Below are positions 1 to 7,404 of a DNA stretch of 15,818 nt, one piece after another. Each line of letters opens with the position of its first letter. The stretch's first letter is position 1. The stretch is from positions 1 through 15,818 of the forward strand of contig JBJOKR010000110.1 of the NCBI GenBank assembly GCA_046045995.1, read 5' to 3'. The position numbers and the translations under genes are program-made. The notes under the pieces are model-generated. The model did not search any database. It was not told the origin of the DNA and saw nothing but the letters and a program-made list of their open reading frames with translations. This DNA comes from Indioceanicola sp046045995 (GTDB lineage Bacteria; Pseudomonadota; Alphaproteobacteria; Azospirillales; Azospirillaceae).

Positions 1-230
1 AAATCCCGCAGCAGGGCCCGGCGCTGCACCTCCGCGGCCTCATCAGTGGCGGCGGGCGGCGGGGCGGGCGGTGTGGGATTGGTGGACTCGGGCCGGCCGG
101 TGACGGGCACCACCACCTCCCGCGCCTGGGCCGACGACAGGGGGACGGGCAGCCCGGCCGACGCCGCGACCCAGCCCGCGCCCAGCGCCAGGACCCAGAG
201 CCGCCCGATGGACCGCCCGATCCGCCCCAT
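1..230 (-). CDS. Exported protein of unknown function, N-terminal part only
   Basis: The reading frame opens with an ATG at 230 on the minus strand and stays open for 76 codons to the window edge, so only the N-terminus is visible. Residues 1-8 carry three arginines (MGRIGRSIGR...), followed by a hydrophobic stretch (LWVLALGAGWVAASAGL) and then small residues ending in SSAQA, which fits a Sec signal peptide cleaved near residue 36. A proline-rich linker follows (PTPPAPPPATDEAAEV), then a charged segment (QRRALLRD). A purine-rich GGTGGGTGGGA lies just upstream and could be a weak ribosome binding site. The gene is on the same strand as the TetR regulator upstream of it, about 107 bases away. 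The visible part has no recognisable domain, so periplasmic or outer-membrane location is as far as the inference goes. Confidence 0.55.
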   Translation of the reverse strand, partial: MGRIGRSIGRLWVLALGAGWVAASAGLPVPLSSAQAREVVVPVTGRPESTNPTPPAPPPAATDEAAEVQRRALLRD

Positions 231-337
231 TCCCACCCACCGTTCGTGTTACCCCTGCCCCAGACTCTCCCGTCCGCCCGCTCCGCGCAAGAGCAAGGTT
301 TTGGGGGTGGGTGGGCGTCGAGGCCCCACCGGTCGGG

Positions 338-1003
338 TCAACCTGCCGTGTTGCCCGGCCGCGGCTCCACGGAGCGCCAGAACAGGTCCACCGCCCGTTC
401 CACCTGGGCCAATATCTCCTCCGCCGTGGGAATCGGGCGGGTGCCGGCCAGGACGCGGAAGAACAACTCCCCATGCAGGGTCATGTAGAAGGCGGAGGCT
501 GCGAACAGCGGATCGGGGCAGTGGATCAGACCGCGGCGGTGCAGATCGCCCAGGTATTCAGCCACCTTGGCAATGGCGAAATCCGGCCCGTTCCGGAAAT
601 AGCTTTCGGCCAGGCCGGGGAACTTCAGCCCCTCCCCATGCACCGTCCGCACCAGCGCCAAGGCATCGGGGCAGTAGATCACCTGCATGAAGCGCAGGCC
701 GAGTGCCCGTAGCGCATCCAGCGGCGGTTTGGCGGGCAGATCGGGGGTGGTCAGCGGTTCCAGGATGGCAGCGCACCGTTCCTGCACCATGACCTCGAAC
801 AGCCCCTCCTTGCTGCCGAACAGCTGGTAGAGGGTGGAAAGGGAACCGCCGGAGCGGCGCACGATCTCATTCACCGAGGTGCGCTCATACCCCATTTCAA
901 AGAAAAGCTGGGCGGCTGCGTCCAGCATGGCCTGACGCCGCGCCTCCAGACGCCGGGTGGCCTTGCCCTCCCCCGGTTCCTCCCGCGGATCCGCCGTCGA
1001 CAT
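338..1003 (-). CDS. TetR/AcrR family transcriptional repressor, probable regulator of the adjacent RND pump
   Basis: This 221-residue protein has the size and layout of TetR/AcrR regulators. Residues about 20-73 form the N-terminal three-helix DNA-binding domain: an ARRQAMLDAAAQLFFEMGYE helix, then TSVNEIVRRSGGSLSTLY as the helix-turn-helix, followed by the family-typical F-x-SKEGLFEVM. The rest (about 80-221) is a helical ligand and dimer domain with weak family conservation, as usual. I chose the ATG at 1003 because GGAGAGGTG precedes it by about 9 bases. An in-frame ATG at 1030 lacks such a site and lies almost at the predicted transcription start. The gene is divergent from the efflux operon and shares two operators with it, which in this family normally means self-repression and repression of the pump, relieved by a pump substrate. 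The inducer cannot be read from sequence. Confidence 0.9.
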   Translation of the reverse strand: MSTADPREEPGEGKATRRLEARRQAMLDAAAQLFFEMGYERTSVNEIVRRSGGSLSTLYQLFGSKEGLFEVMVQERCAAILEPLTTPDLPAKPPLDALRALGLRFMQVIYCPDALALVRTVHGEGLKFPGLAESYFRNGPDFAIAKVAEYLGDLHRRGLIHCPDPLFAASAFYMTLHGELFFRVLAGTRPIPTAEEILAQVERAVDLFWRSVEPRPGNTAG

Positions 1004-1023
1004 GGTGGCTGTCACCTCTCCTC

Positions 1024-1051
1024 TTGACATTTGTAGTGTACGCTACATTAT
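1024..1051 (+). promoter_or_regulatory. Predicted sigma70-type promoter of the RND efflux operon
   Basis: A perfect -35 TTGACA (1024-1029) is followed after 16 bases by CATTAT (1046-1051, four of six consensus positions). The first operator dyad (1032-1047) fills the spacer and touches the -10, and the second dyad covers the expected transcription start. A bound repressor would therefore block polymerase. Transcription would run right into the adaptor gene. This is a motif-based prediction. Confidence 0.6.
1032..1047. promoter_or_regulatory. Operator dyad 1 (TetR-type)
   Basis: TGTAGTGTACGCTACA is a 16-base palindrome with 14 of 16 positions symmetric (arms TGTAG/CTACA around a GTAC core). 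It sits between the -35 and -10 of the efflux promoter and over the -10 of the tetR promoter. It shares the TGTAG/CTACA arms with operator 2, whose centre lies 24 bases away, so both are probably bound by the divergent TetR protein. Confidence 0.65.
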
Positions 1052-1063
1052 CCGGTGTAGCAA
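1035..1063 (-). promoter_or_regulatory. Predicted promoter of the tetR gene, divergent
   Basis: On the minus strand TTGCTA (1058-1063) and TACACT (1035-1040) are separated by 17 bases, each matching four of six consensus positions. The -35 lies inside operator 2 and the -10 inside operator 1, so both operators would also control the regulator itself. The predicted start near 1028 gives a leader of about 25 bases to the chosen ATG at 1003. Confidence 0.45.
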
Positions 1064-1072
1064 GTACTACAC
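1055..1072. promoter_or_regulatory. Operator dyad 2 (TetR-type)
   Basis: GTGTAG and CTACAC form perfect 6-base arms around the 6-base spacer CAAGTA. The arms repeat those of operator 1. The dyad overlaps the predicted -35 of the tetR promoter and the start region of the efflux transcript. The core differs from operator 1, so affinity may differ. Confidence 0.6.
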
Positions 1073-1237
1073 TCCGTCACGACCCCATGGCGCACCCCCC
1101 GGTGGCCCTGCCGTCCTGCCGGTACCGAGACAATGCCGATCGTCCATGATCCGATGGACCGGCCCCAGGTGGAGCTGCGTGCCGCCATGCGTCCCCCCGT
1201 CCTGCCGACCCTGTCATCACCGGCGCTGTTTCCGTCA

Positions 1238-2350
1238 ATGCCGGACCGTCCCAAGCGCTCCCGCCCCTCCCATTCCGTTCTGGCCCTGTCCCTGGCCCTG
1301 GTGGCCGGAACGCTGGCCGGATGCGGGGAGGATGCGGTCCGGACGGAGCCGGTCCGCCCCGTCCGGGTGATGGAAGCGGTGCCGCAGCCGACACAGCGGT
1401 CGGAAACCTATGCCGGGGAGGTGGTGGCCCGGACGGAGACACAAGCCGCCTTCCGCGTCGGCGGGCGCATGGTCGCCCGGCTGGTGGAGGTGGGGGACCG
1501 GGTCACCGCCAGCCAGGTGCTGGCCCGGCTGGACCCCCGCGATTACCGCTTGGGGCTGGAGGCGGCGGAGTCGGACCTGGCCCGCGCCACCGCCAACGCC
1601 ACCCAGGCCCGCGCCGATCTGGCCCGCTACCGCCCCCTGCTGGAGCGGGGCGTGATCGCCCAGGCCCAGTTCGATCGGGTGAAGGCGGCGGCGGATTCAG
1701 CCGAAGCCCTGCTTCGGTCGGCCCGGGCAGGGGTGGAGCGGGCGCGCAACGACCTGTCCTATGCCGACCTGACGGCGGAGGCCGACGGCATCGTCACCGC
1801 CATCCGGGTGGAGGCGGGGCAAGTGGTGGCCCCCGGCCAGACCGTGCTGGCCCTGACCAGCAGTGCGGAGCGGGAACTGGAGATCGACCTGCCGGAAAGC
1901 CGCATCGCCGGCATCGGCCCGGGCACAAGGGCGGAGGTGGTGTTCTGGACCGGGGGTGAGCCGGTGACCGCGACGGTGCGGGAGGTCAGCCCGGCGGCGG
2001 ATCCCATCACCCGCACCTACCGGGTGCGCCTGTCCCTGCCCGCGCCGACGGCGGACGCGGTGAGGCTGGGCATGACCGGCACCGCCCGCTTCGACGATAC
2101 ACGGACGGAAGGGCCGCTGTTCACCCTGCCGCCCACCGCCCTGTTCCAGAAGGGGGACAAGGCGGCCGTCTGGGTTTTGACCGACAGCCGCGACCGGGTG
2201 CTGCTGCGCCCAGTGGAGGTGGCGGCCTATACCAGGGACGGTGTGGCCGTGAAGTCAGGGCTGAGCCCGGGTGACATGGTGGTCATCGCCGGGGTCCACC
2301 GCCTGGATGAAGGCCTTTCCGTCACCGTCTGGGACGGGAGCCTGCCATGA
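1238..2350 (+). CDS. RND efflux periplasmic adaptor subunit (membrane fusion lipoprotein, HlyD/AcrA type)
   Basis: From the ATG at 1238 this is a 370-residue adaptor that would link the inner-membrane pump to an outer-membrane channel. Residues 1-29 are a lipoprotein signal: four basic residues, a hydrophobic run, and lipobox LAGC with the acylated Cys29. The order is classic: first half of the lipoyl domain (about 70-98, FRVGGRMVARLVEVGDRV), alpha-helical hairpin (about 104-172, rich in Ala/Arg/Glu), second lipoyl half (about 176-207, EADGIVTAIRVEAGQVVAPG), then beta-barrel and membrane-proximal domains. The start is uncertain. The frame is open back to an ATG at 1133, and the ATG at 1187 has AGGTGGAG 12 bases upstream. 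Position 1238 was preferred because it gives a normal-length lipoprotein signal, although it lacks a clear ribosome binding site. The stop codon overlaps the pump start. Confidence 0.9.
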   Translation: MPDRPKRSRPSHSVLALSLALVAGTLAGCGEDAVRTEPVRPVRVMEAVPQPTQRSETYAGEVVARTETQAAFRVGGRMVARLVEVGDRVTASQVLARLDPRDYRLGLEAAESDLARATANATQARADLARYRPLLERGVIAQAQFDRVKAAADSAEALLRSARAGVERARNDLSYADLTAEADGIVTAIRVEAGQVVAPGQTVLALTSSAERELEIDLPESRIAGIGPGTRAEVVFWTGGEPVTATVREVSPAADPITRTYRVRLSLPAPTADAVRLGMTGTARFDDTRTEGPLFTLPPTALFQKGDKAAVWVLTDSRDRVLLRPVEVAAYTRDGVAVKSGLSPGDMVVIAGVHRLDEGLSVTVWDGSLP

Positions 2351-5300
2351 CCATCGCCCCCGGCCCCGACGGGTTCGATCCCGGCCGCTTCAACCTGTCC
2401 GCCTGGGCCATCCGGCATCGGGCCCTGGTCGTCTTCATGCTGGTGGCCTTCCTGGCCACCGGCGCCTGGGCCTACATGAAGCTGGGCCGGGGGGAGGATC
2501 CCCCCTTCACCCTGCGCCTGATGGTCGTCACCGCCCAATGGCCCGGGGCCACGGTGCGGGAGATCGAACAGCTGGTGACCGACCCGATCGAGCGGGCGGT
2601 GCAGGAAGTGCCCTATTTCTACCACACCCGCAGCTATTCCCGGCCGGGGGAGACGGTGATCTTCGTCTTCCTGAAGGACTATACCCGCTCCCGCCTGGTG
2701 CCGGAGAGCTGGTACCAGGTGCGCAAGCGCGTGGGCGACATCCGCCACACCCTGCCGCAGGGTGTGATCGGACCCCAGTTCAATGACGAATTCGGGGACA
2801 GTTTCGGCATCATCTATGCCTTCAACGCCGAAGGCTTCAGCGATACGGAGCTGAAGCAGGCCATGCTGTCCACCCGCCAGCGGCTGCTGCGCGTGCCCGA
2901 TGTCAGCAAGGTGGAGTTGGTGGCGACCCAGCCCGAGCGCATCTATGTGGAATTCGATACCCACCAGCTGAGCCAGCTGGGCATCCCCGCCCCCGTCCTG
3001 ATCGATGCCCTGCGCCAGCAGAACGCGCTGGTCGCGACCGGCTATGTCGATACGGGTACCGAACGGGTGCAGTTGCGCATCGACGGCGACCTGACGACCG
3101 AGGATCAGGTGCGCGATGTGCCGGTGGCGGTGAACGGCCGCATCCTGCGCCTGGGCGACATCGTCAGCGTGGACCGCCGGGCGGAGGATCCCACGGTCTA
3201 TTCAATGCGGCACAACGGCAAGCCGGTGACGGGCCTGGCCATCAGCATGGTGAAGGGCGGGGATATCCTGTCGCTCGGCCGCAGCATCGCGGCCGAGATG
3301 GCGGCGGTCCAGGCGGAGCTTCCCCATGGGATCGAGGTCTCCCTCGTTTCCGACCAGCCGACGGTGGTGAAGAATTCCATCGCGGAGTTCATCACGGTCC
3401 TGGCGGAGGCGCTGGCCATCGTCATGGTCGTCACCTTCCTGTCGCTGGGCCTGCGCACGGGCGTCGTCGTGGCCCTGTCGGTGCCGCTGGTTCTGGCCAT
3501 CACCTTCCTGGTCATGTGGGCGGCGGGGATCGACCTGCACAAGATCAGCGTCGGCGCCTTGATCATCGCGCTCGGCCTGCTGGTGGACGATGCCATCATC
3601 GCGGTGGAGATGATGATGGTGAAGCTGGAACAGGGCTGGGACCGGGCCAAGGCCGCGGCCTTCGCCTGGACCAGCACGGCCTTCCCCATGCTGACCGGCA
3701 CCATCATCACCGCCGCCGGCTTCGTGCCCGTGGCCTTCGCCCAGTCGGCGGCGGGGGAATACACCGGCTCCATCTTCTGGGTGGTGGCGACGGCGCTCAT
3801 GGTGTCCTGGGTGGTGGCTGTGATCTTCACCCCCTATCTGGGCTACAAGCTGCTGCCGAAGCCTAAGGTGATCCACGCGGTCGCCCCGGGGGAGGACCCG
3901 CACGCGCACCTGTACAATGGGCCCGTCTATCGCCGCCTGCGCGCCGCGGTGGCCTTCTGCGTGCGGCGGCGCTGGACGGTGATCGGTCTGACCATCGCCG
4001 CCTTCGGCCTGTCGGTCTGGTCCTTCCAGTTCGTGCAGCAGCAGTTCTTCCCCAGCTCCGCCCGGCTGGAGGTGATCATCGATGTGGAACTGCCGGAGGG
4101 CAGTTCGCACGCCGCCACCGATGCCCGCATGCGGGAGCTTGAGGCGCTGCTGGAGGCCGATCCGCGGGTGACCGATTATGTCACCTATATCGGCGGCGGG
4201 GGACCGCGCTTCTACCTGCCCCTGAACCAGGAACTGCGGCGGACGAATTTCGGCCAGGTGGTGGCCCTGACCGGCAGCCTGGAGGATACGACCGCCCTGT
4301 TCCACGATCTGCGCGCCGATCTGGATGCCCGCTTCCCCGAACTGCGCACCCGGGTCAGCCGGCTGGAGAACGGACCGCCCGTGGGCTACCCGATCCAGTT
4401 CCGGGTGATCGGCCGCGATCATGAACAGGTGCGGGGGGTGGCGGCCCAGGTGCGGGACATCATCCGGGCCAATCCCCATACCCGCGACGTGAATTTCGAC
4501 TGGTGGGAGAAGGTGAAATCCGTCCGGCTTGAGCTGGACCAGGCGCGGGTGCGCGAGCTGGGCATCACGCCCCAGGACCTGTCCTTCGCCACCCAGACCG
4601 TGCTGACCGGCACCACCGTCACCCAGTACCGGGAGGGGACGGAGCTGATCGACGTGGTCCTTCGGGCGGAGAAGGGGGAACGGTCGGACCTGGACCGGCT
4701 GGGCGACATCCAGGTACGCACAGCCAGCGGCAGGCCGGTGCCGCTGCGCCAGGTGGCCCGCATCTCCTACCAGCTGGAGGATGGGCTGGTCTTCCGCCGG
4801 TCGCGGGAGACGGCGCTGACCGTGCGTGCCGACATCACCGGCAATATCCAGGCGCCCGTCGTCTCCGCCCAGATCGCGGCGGCCCTGGCGCCGCTGAAGG
4901 CCGACCTGCCCACCGGATTCCGCATCGAAACCGGCGGGGCGGTGGAGGAAAGCCTGAAGGGCCAGTCCAGCATCATGAAGGTGGTGCCGGCCATGATCGT
5001 GATCTGGCTGGTTACCCTCATGGTGCAGCTTCAGTCCTTCCAGCGGGTGGTGCTGGTCTTCCTGACGGCGCCGCTGGGCCTGATCGGGGTGGTGATGGCG
5101 CTGCTGGCCTTCGCCACACCCTTCGGCTTCGTCGCCCAGCTGGGCGTGATCGCCCTGTTCGGGATGATCATGCGCAACAGCGTGATCCTGGTGGACCAGA
5201 TCGAACAGGACATCGCCATGGGCCACACCCGGTTCCAGGCGGTGGTGGATGCCACCGTGCGCCGGGCCCGGCCGATCCTGCTGACCGCGGCGGCGGCCGT

Positions 5301-5505
5301 GCTGGCCATGATCCCCCTGTCCCGCAGCATCTTCTGGGGGCCGATGGCGATCGCCATCATGGGCGGGCTGGTGGTGGCGACGGTGCTGACCCTGTTCAGC
5401 CTGCCCGCCATGTACGCCGCCTGGTTCCGGGTGAAGGAGGGGGAGGTCTGGCCGAAGCAGCGCAAGCCCCGGGAAGCCCCCGCCCCGGCCATCGCGGCGG
5501 AGTAA
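2347..5505 (+). CDS. RND family efflux transporter, inner-membrane permease (AcrB-like, HAE type)
   Basis: At 1052 residues this is a full-length proton-driven RND pump. TM1 is near residues 27-44, followed by the first large periplasmic loop (porter motif TAQWPGATVREIEQLVTDPIE). A TM cluster starts near 350. TM4 carries the proton-relay pair Asp414-Asp415 in GLLVDDAIIAVEM, equivalent to Asp407-Asp408 of AcrB. The second periplasmic loop (about 560-880) and the C-terminal helices follow. At the position of the AcrB TM10 lysine (Lys940) this protein has Arg943 (MRNSVILVDQ), a change I recall from other members of this RND clade. Its ATG overlaps the adaptor stop as ATGA, so the two are translationally coupled. 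The substrate is unknown: TetR control and the HAE-like DD pair point to organic compounds or drugs rather than metals. No tolC-like gene is adjacent. Confidence 0.95.
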   Translation: MTIAPGPDGFDPGRFNLSAWAIRHRALVVFMLVAFLATGAWAYMKLGRGEDPPFTLRLMVVTAQWPGATVREIEQLVTDPIERAVQEVPYFYHTRSYSRPGETVIFVFLKDYTRSRLVPESWYQVRKRVGDIRHTLPQGVIGPQFNDEFGDSFGIIYAFNAEGFSDTELKQAMLSTRQRLLRVPDVSKVELVATQPERIYVEFDTHQLSQLGIPAPVLIDALRQQNALVATGYVDTGTERVQLRIDGDLTTEDQVRDVPVAVNGRILRLGDIVSVDRRAEDPTVYSMRHNGKPVTGLAISMVKGGDILSLGRSIAAEMAAVQAELPHGIEVSLVSDQPTVVKNSIAEFITVLAEALAIVMVVTFLSLGLRTGVVVALSVPLVLAITFLVMWAAGIDLHKISVGALIIALGLLVDDAIIAVEMMMVKLEQGWDRAKAAAFAWTSTAFPMLTGTIITAAGFVPVAFAQSAAGEYTGSIFWVVATALMVSWVVAVIFTPYLGYKLLPKPKVIHAVAPGEDPHAHLYNGPVYRRLRAAVAFCVRRRWTVIGLTIAAFGLSVWSFQFVQQQFFPSSARLEVIIDVELPEGSSHAATDARMRELEALLEADPRVTDYVTYIGGGGPRFYLPLNQELRRTNFGQVVALTGSLEDTTALFHDLRADLDARFPELRTRVSRLENGPPVGYPIQFRVIGRDHEQVRGVAAQVRDIIRANPHTRDVNFDWWEKVKSVRLELDQARVRELGITPQDLSFATQTVLTGTTVTQYREGTELIDVVLRAEKGERSDLDRLGDIQVRTASGRPVPLRQVARISYQLEDGLVFRRSRETALTVRADITGNIQAPVVSAQIAAALAPLKADLPTGFRIETGGAVEESLKGQSSIMKVVPAMIVIWLVTLMVQLQSFQRVVLVFLTAPLGLIGVVMALLAFATPFGFVAQLGVIALFGMIMRNSVILVDQIEQDIAMGHTRFQAVVDATVRRARPILLTAAAAVLAMIPLSRSIFWGPMAIAIMGGLVVATVLTLFSLPAMYAAWFRVKEGEVWPKQRKPREAPAPAIAAE

Positions 5506-5663
5506 TCCGGGTGTCGCCCGTCAACCGGGTCCCCGACCGATGCCCGCGATCGGGGAACGGCCGGGAACCGGCACCGCCGGCCAGCTTCCATCCCATGGCG
5601 CCGGCCCCCGCCCCTCTTGGCATGCCTCGGTGGATTATGGGTGAATTATGGTCGGAGGCGTAA
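5506..5663. other. Gene-free stretch between the RND operon and an ATPase remnant
   Basis: No coding signal was found here. Besides the weak hairpin at 5530-5556 it contains an imperfect direct repeat, TGGATTATGG (5631-5640) and TGAATTATGG (5642-5651), in a locally AT-richer patch just upstream of the ATPase remnant. A frame in phase with that remnant runs back through a TAA at 5661 to about 5631, so the decayed gene may begin here. No terminal inverted repeats of an insertion sequence were recognised. Confidence 0.4.
5530..5556 (+). terminator. GC hairpin after the RND operon, possible terminator
   Basis: TCCCCGA (5530-5536) and TCGGGGA (5550-5556) form a 7-bp stem with a 13-base loop, 25 bases after the pump stop codon. 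There is no T-run, so it may only stabilise the mRNA end or act with Rho. Confidence 0.3.
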
Positions 5664-6077
5664 TTCGGATTTCATCCCCAGGGCCATCGACCGGAGCTGT
5701 TGACCAGCCTGCTCAAGGATGTCGCCCTTGACCTGGGCGACGCACCCGCCCTGGGTCAGGCGCTACGATCCGGCGCGGAAACAATACGGCAGAGGCAGTG
5801 GGGTGAGTACACGGGTGCCTGGTAGGGTTTAAGCCCCCTGCAACAGGCTGTCCTGCGCCGTCTGGCAGCCGAACCGGAGGCAGGGCCGTTCTCCGCTGCG
5901 GCTCTTGCGGTGTATCGGGAGGCCACGGGCCGGAAGGTGGAGGTATCCTCGGTCCAGACCGCGCTGGAGGCCCTGCGCGACCGCGACCTGGTGTGGAAAT
6001 CCTCGCGCGGAGCGTACTCCATCGCCGATCAGGCCCTGGCGGATTGGGTGAAATCCGCCCATACCAAGCCGGAATAA
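5664..6077 (+). pseudogene. Remnant of an AAA-type ATP-binding protein, C-terminal winged-helix part
   Basis: One frame from 5664 to the TAA at 6075-6077 reads as the C-terminus of an AAA-type ATPase but is broken by an in-frame TAG at 5823-5825 and preceded by a TAA at 5661. Before the TAG it reads GHRPELLTSLLKDVALDLG...ETIRQRQWGEYTGAW, after it SPLQQAVLRRLAAEPEAG and then a winged-helix-like segment (VSSVQTALEALRDRDLVW, SSRGAYSIADQALADWV). This pattern (GHRPELL, R-x-R-x-W-x-EY, SPLQ-AVL, ALRD-LVW) is what I recall from chromosomal ATP-binding proteins with a C-terminal winged helix. The Walker A and B parts are missing, so this is about one third of a gene. Both halves stay in the same frame, so the lesion is a substitution plus an upstream truncation rather than a frameshift. 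Family assignment is from memory. Confidence 0.6.
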
Positions 6078-6188
6078 ATCCCGACCGAGAAAGAGCATGG
6101 GGCGCGCCGCCCCTGCGACCACGGCACTGGTGCGGCGGCGGCAGGGCCCCTATCCTGCCGATCATCGACCACCGCACAGGGTCCCGCC

Positions 6189-6794
6189 ATGCCCAGTGAC
6201 AGCACATCCTCCGACGCCTCTTGCCGTGACGCCCTGCCCCTCATCCGCCGCAGCCTGCTGCAATCGGCGGAGAATTTCACCCGGCTGGCCGATCAGGCCG
6301 ACCGGATCGCCGACGCGGCCGACCGGATCACGGCCGCCCTGAAGGCCGGGGCCAAGGTGATGTTCTGCGGCAATGGCGGGTCGGCGGCCGATGCCCAGCA
6401 CCTGGCGGCGGAGCTGCTGGGACGGTACCTGCTGAACCGTCCGGCCCTGGCCGCCGTGGCCCTGACGACCGACAGCTCCGCCCTGACCGCCATCGGCAAT
6501 GATTTCGGCTTCGATCAGGTCTTCAGCCGTCAGGTCGCCGGACTGGGGCGGGCTGGCGACGTGCTGGTGGCCCTGTCCACAAGCGGAAACAGCCCGAATG
6601 TCCTGGCGGCGGTGGAAACGGCGCGGGATCTGGGCATCACCACCATCGGCCTGACCGGGACCCGCGGCGGGGCGCTGGCGGAGCGGTGCGACCTGTGCCT
6701 GTGCGTCCCTTCCGACCACACCCCCCGCATCCAGGAAATGCACATCGCCGTCGGTCATCTTCTGTGCGAACTGGTGGAGGTCGCCTGCGCATGA
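6189..6794 (+). CDS. gmhA: Phosphoheptose isomerase (sedoheptulose 7-phosphate isomerase)
   Basis: GmhA converts sedoheptulose 7-phosphate to glycero-manno-heptose 7-phosphate, the first step of ADP-heptose synthesis for the LPS core, in the cytoplasm. The 201-residue protein has the family length and a single SIS domain. CGNGGSAADAQHLAAEL (residues 60-76) is the phosphate-binding and active-site loop. STSGNSPNV (130-138) is the second phosphate loop, and HTPRIQEMHIAVGH (177-190) closes the site. His71, Glu75, Gln182 and His190 have the same spacing as His61, Glu65, Gln172 and His180 of E. coli GmhA, which bind zinc and catalyse proton transfer. AGGG lies about 9 bases before the ATG. A short GC hairpin (6099-6113) sits between the ATPase remnant and this gene. 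The stop codon overlaps the gmhB start, so the two form an operon. Confidence 0.95.
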   Translation: MPSDSTSSDASCRDALPLIRRSLLQSAENFTRLADQADRIADAADRITAALKAGAKVMFCGNGGSAADAQHLAAELLGRYLLNRPALAAVALTTDSSALTAIGNDFGFDQVFSRQVAGLGRAGDVLVALSTSGNSPNVLAAVETARDLGITTIGLTGTRGGALAERCDLCLCVPSDHTPRIQEMHIAVGHLLCELVEVACA

Positions 6795-7306
6795 GCGACC
6801 CGCGCCCAGCTGTCTTCCTGGACCGGGACGGGGTGCTGAACCTGGATGTGGCCTATGCCCATCGGCCGGACCAGATCATCTGGGTGCCGGGGGCGGCGGC
6901 GGCGGTCCGGCGCCTGAACGCGGCAGGCTACCTGGTCTTCATCGTCACCAACCAGGCTGGCATCGCCCGCGGCTTCTATGATGAGGCGACGATGCACCAC
7001 CTGCACCGCTGGATGGCGGGGGAGCTGGCGGCAGCGGGTGCCCGGATCGACGACTGGCGCCACTGCCCCCACCATCCCGACGGGATCGTCGCCCCCCTTG
7101 CCCGGACCTGCGACTGTCGCAAGCCCGCCCCGGGCATGATCCTGGACCTGATGGCCGCCTGGCCGGTGGACAGGTCCCGCAGCCTGCTGATCGGCGACAT
7201 GGACCGGGACATCCAGGCGGCACAGGCCGCCGGAATCCTGGGATACCTGTTCCCCGGCGGCGACCTGGACCGCTTCGTCGCCGCCCTGTCGGGCCTAGGG
7301 GGGTGA
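6791..7306 (+). CDS. gmhB: D-glycero-D-manno-heptose 1,7-bisphosphate 7-phosphatase
   Basis: GmhB removes the 7-phosphate from heptose 1,7-bisphosphate in the ADP-heptose pathway. The 171-residue HAD phosphatase shows motif I DRDGVLN (residues 11-17; nucleophile Asp11, acid/base Asp13), motif II VTNQAGIARG (52-61), Lys111 within CRKPAPGM as motif III, and GDMDRD (135-140) as motif IV with Asp136. Cys92, His94, Cys107 and Cys109 form the structural zinc site of the GmhB subfamily, which separates it from histidinol phosphatases. The ATG at 6791 overlaps the gmhA stop (ATGA). The frame extends further upstream inside gmhA, but the overlap start places motif I at the usual distance from the N-terminus. 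It is slightly shorter than the ~190 residues common in the family. The kinase/adenylyltransferase and epimerase steps (hldE, hldD) are not in this window. Confidence 0.93.
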   Translation: MSDPRPAVFLDRDGVLNLDVAYAHRPDQIIWVPGAAAAVRRLNAAGYLVFIVTNQAGIARGFYDEATMHHLHRWMAGELAAAGARIDDWRHCPHHPDGIVAPLARTCDCRKPAPGMILDLMAAWPVDRSRSLLIGDMDRDIQAAQAAGILGYLFPGGDLDRFVAALSGLGG

Positions 7307-7368
7307 ACCCGGCTGCGAGTGACAAACGGTGCGGCCATGAGGTTGTCCCGGTATCGCTGGAGCAACCA

Positions 7369-7398
7369 TGGACAGCCCGCCGGGTCCGCCCCTATGCT
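7369..7398 (+). promoter_or_regulatory. Predicted promoter giving a leaderless mRNA for the AbiEii-type module
   Basis: TGGACA (7369-7374, five of six -35 positions) and TATGCT (7393-7398, four of six -10 positions) are 18 bases apart. The expected transcription start falls at about 7405, exactly the A of the ATG of the 75-residue gene. That ATG has no ribosome binding site (CTTGCCCC precedes it). Promoter position and missing site together suggest a leaderless transcript. This is a prediction from motifs only. Confidence 0.4.
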
Positions 7399-7404
7399 TG
7401 CCCC

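Noticed and set aside
1003..1030. Upstream ATG at 1030 as start of the TetR protein
   Set aside because: It lies at the predicted transcription start and lacks a ribosome binding site. The ATG at 1003 has GGAGAGGTG at suitable spacing.
3202..5226. Very long open frame (674 codons) on the minus strand
   Set aside because: It is antisense to the RND pump, rich in His/Gln/Asp/Arg as expected from the reverse frame of GC-rich coding DNA, and has no domain. The plus-strand pump has unmistakable motifs throughout.
6099..6113. GGGGCG/CGCCCC hairpin as an intrinsic terminator
   Set aside because: Only 6 bp with a 3-base loop and no T-run. Such short GC dyads are frequent in this base composition.
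5829..6207. Minus-strand frames opposite the ATPase remnant
   Set aside because: Composition is typical of reverse-complement shadow frames, while the plus strand reads as recognisable protein sequence on both sides of its stop.
6686..6790. Upstream extension of gmhB inside gmhA
   Set aside because: The extra 35 residues are Arg/Pro-rich shadow sequence of gmhA. The ATGA overlap start puts the HAD motif at the normal distance.
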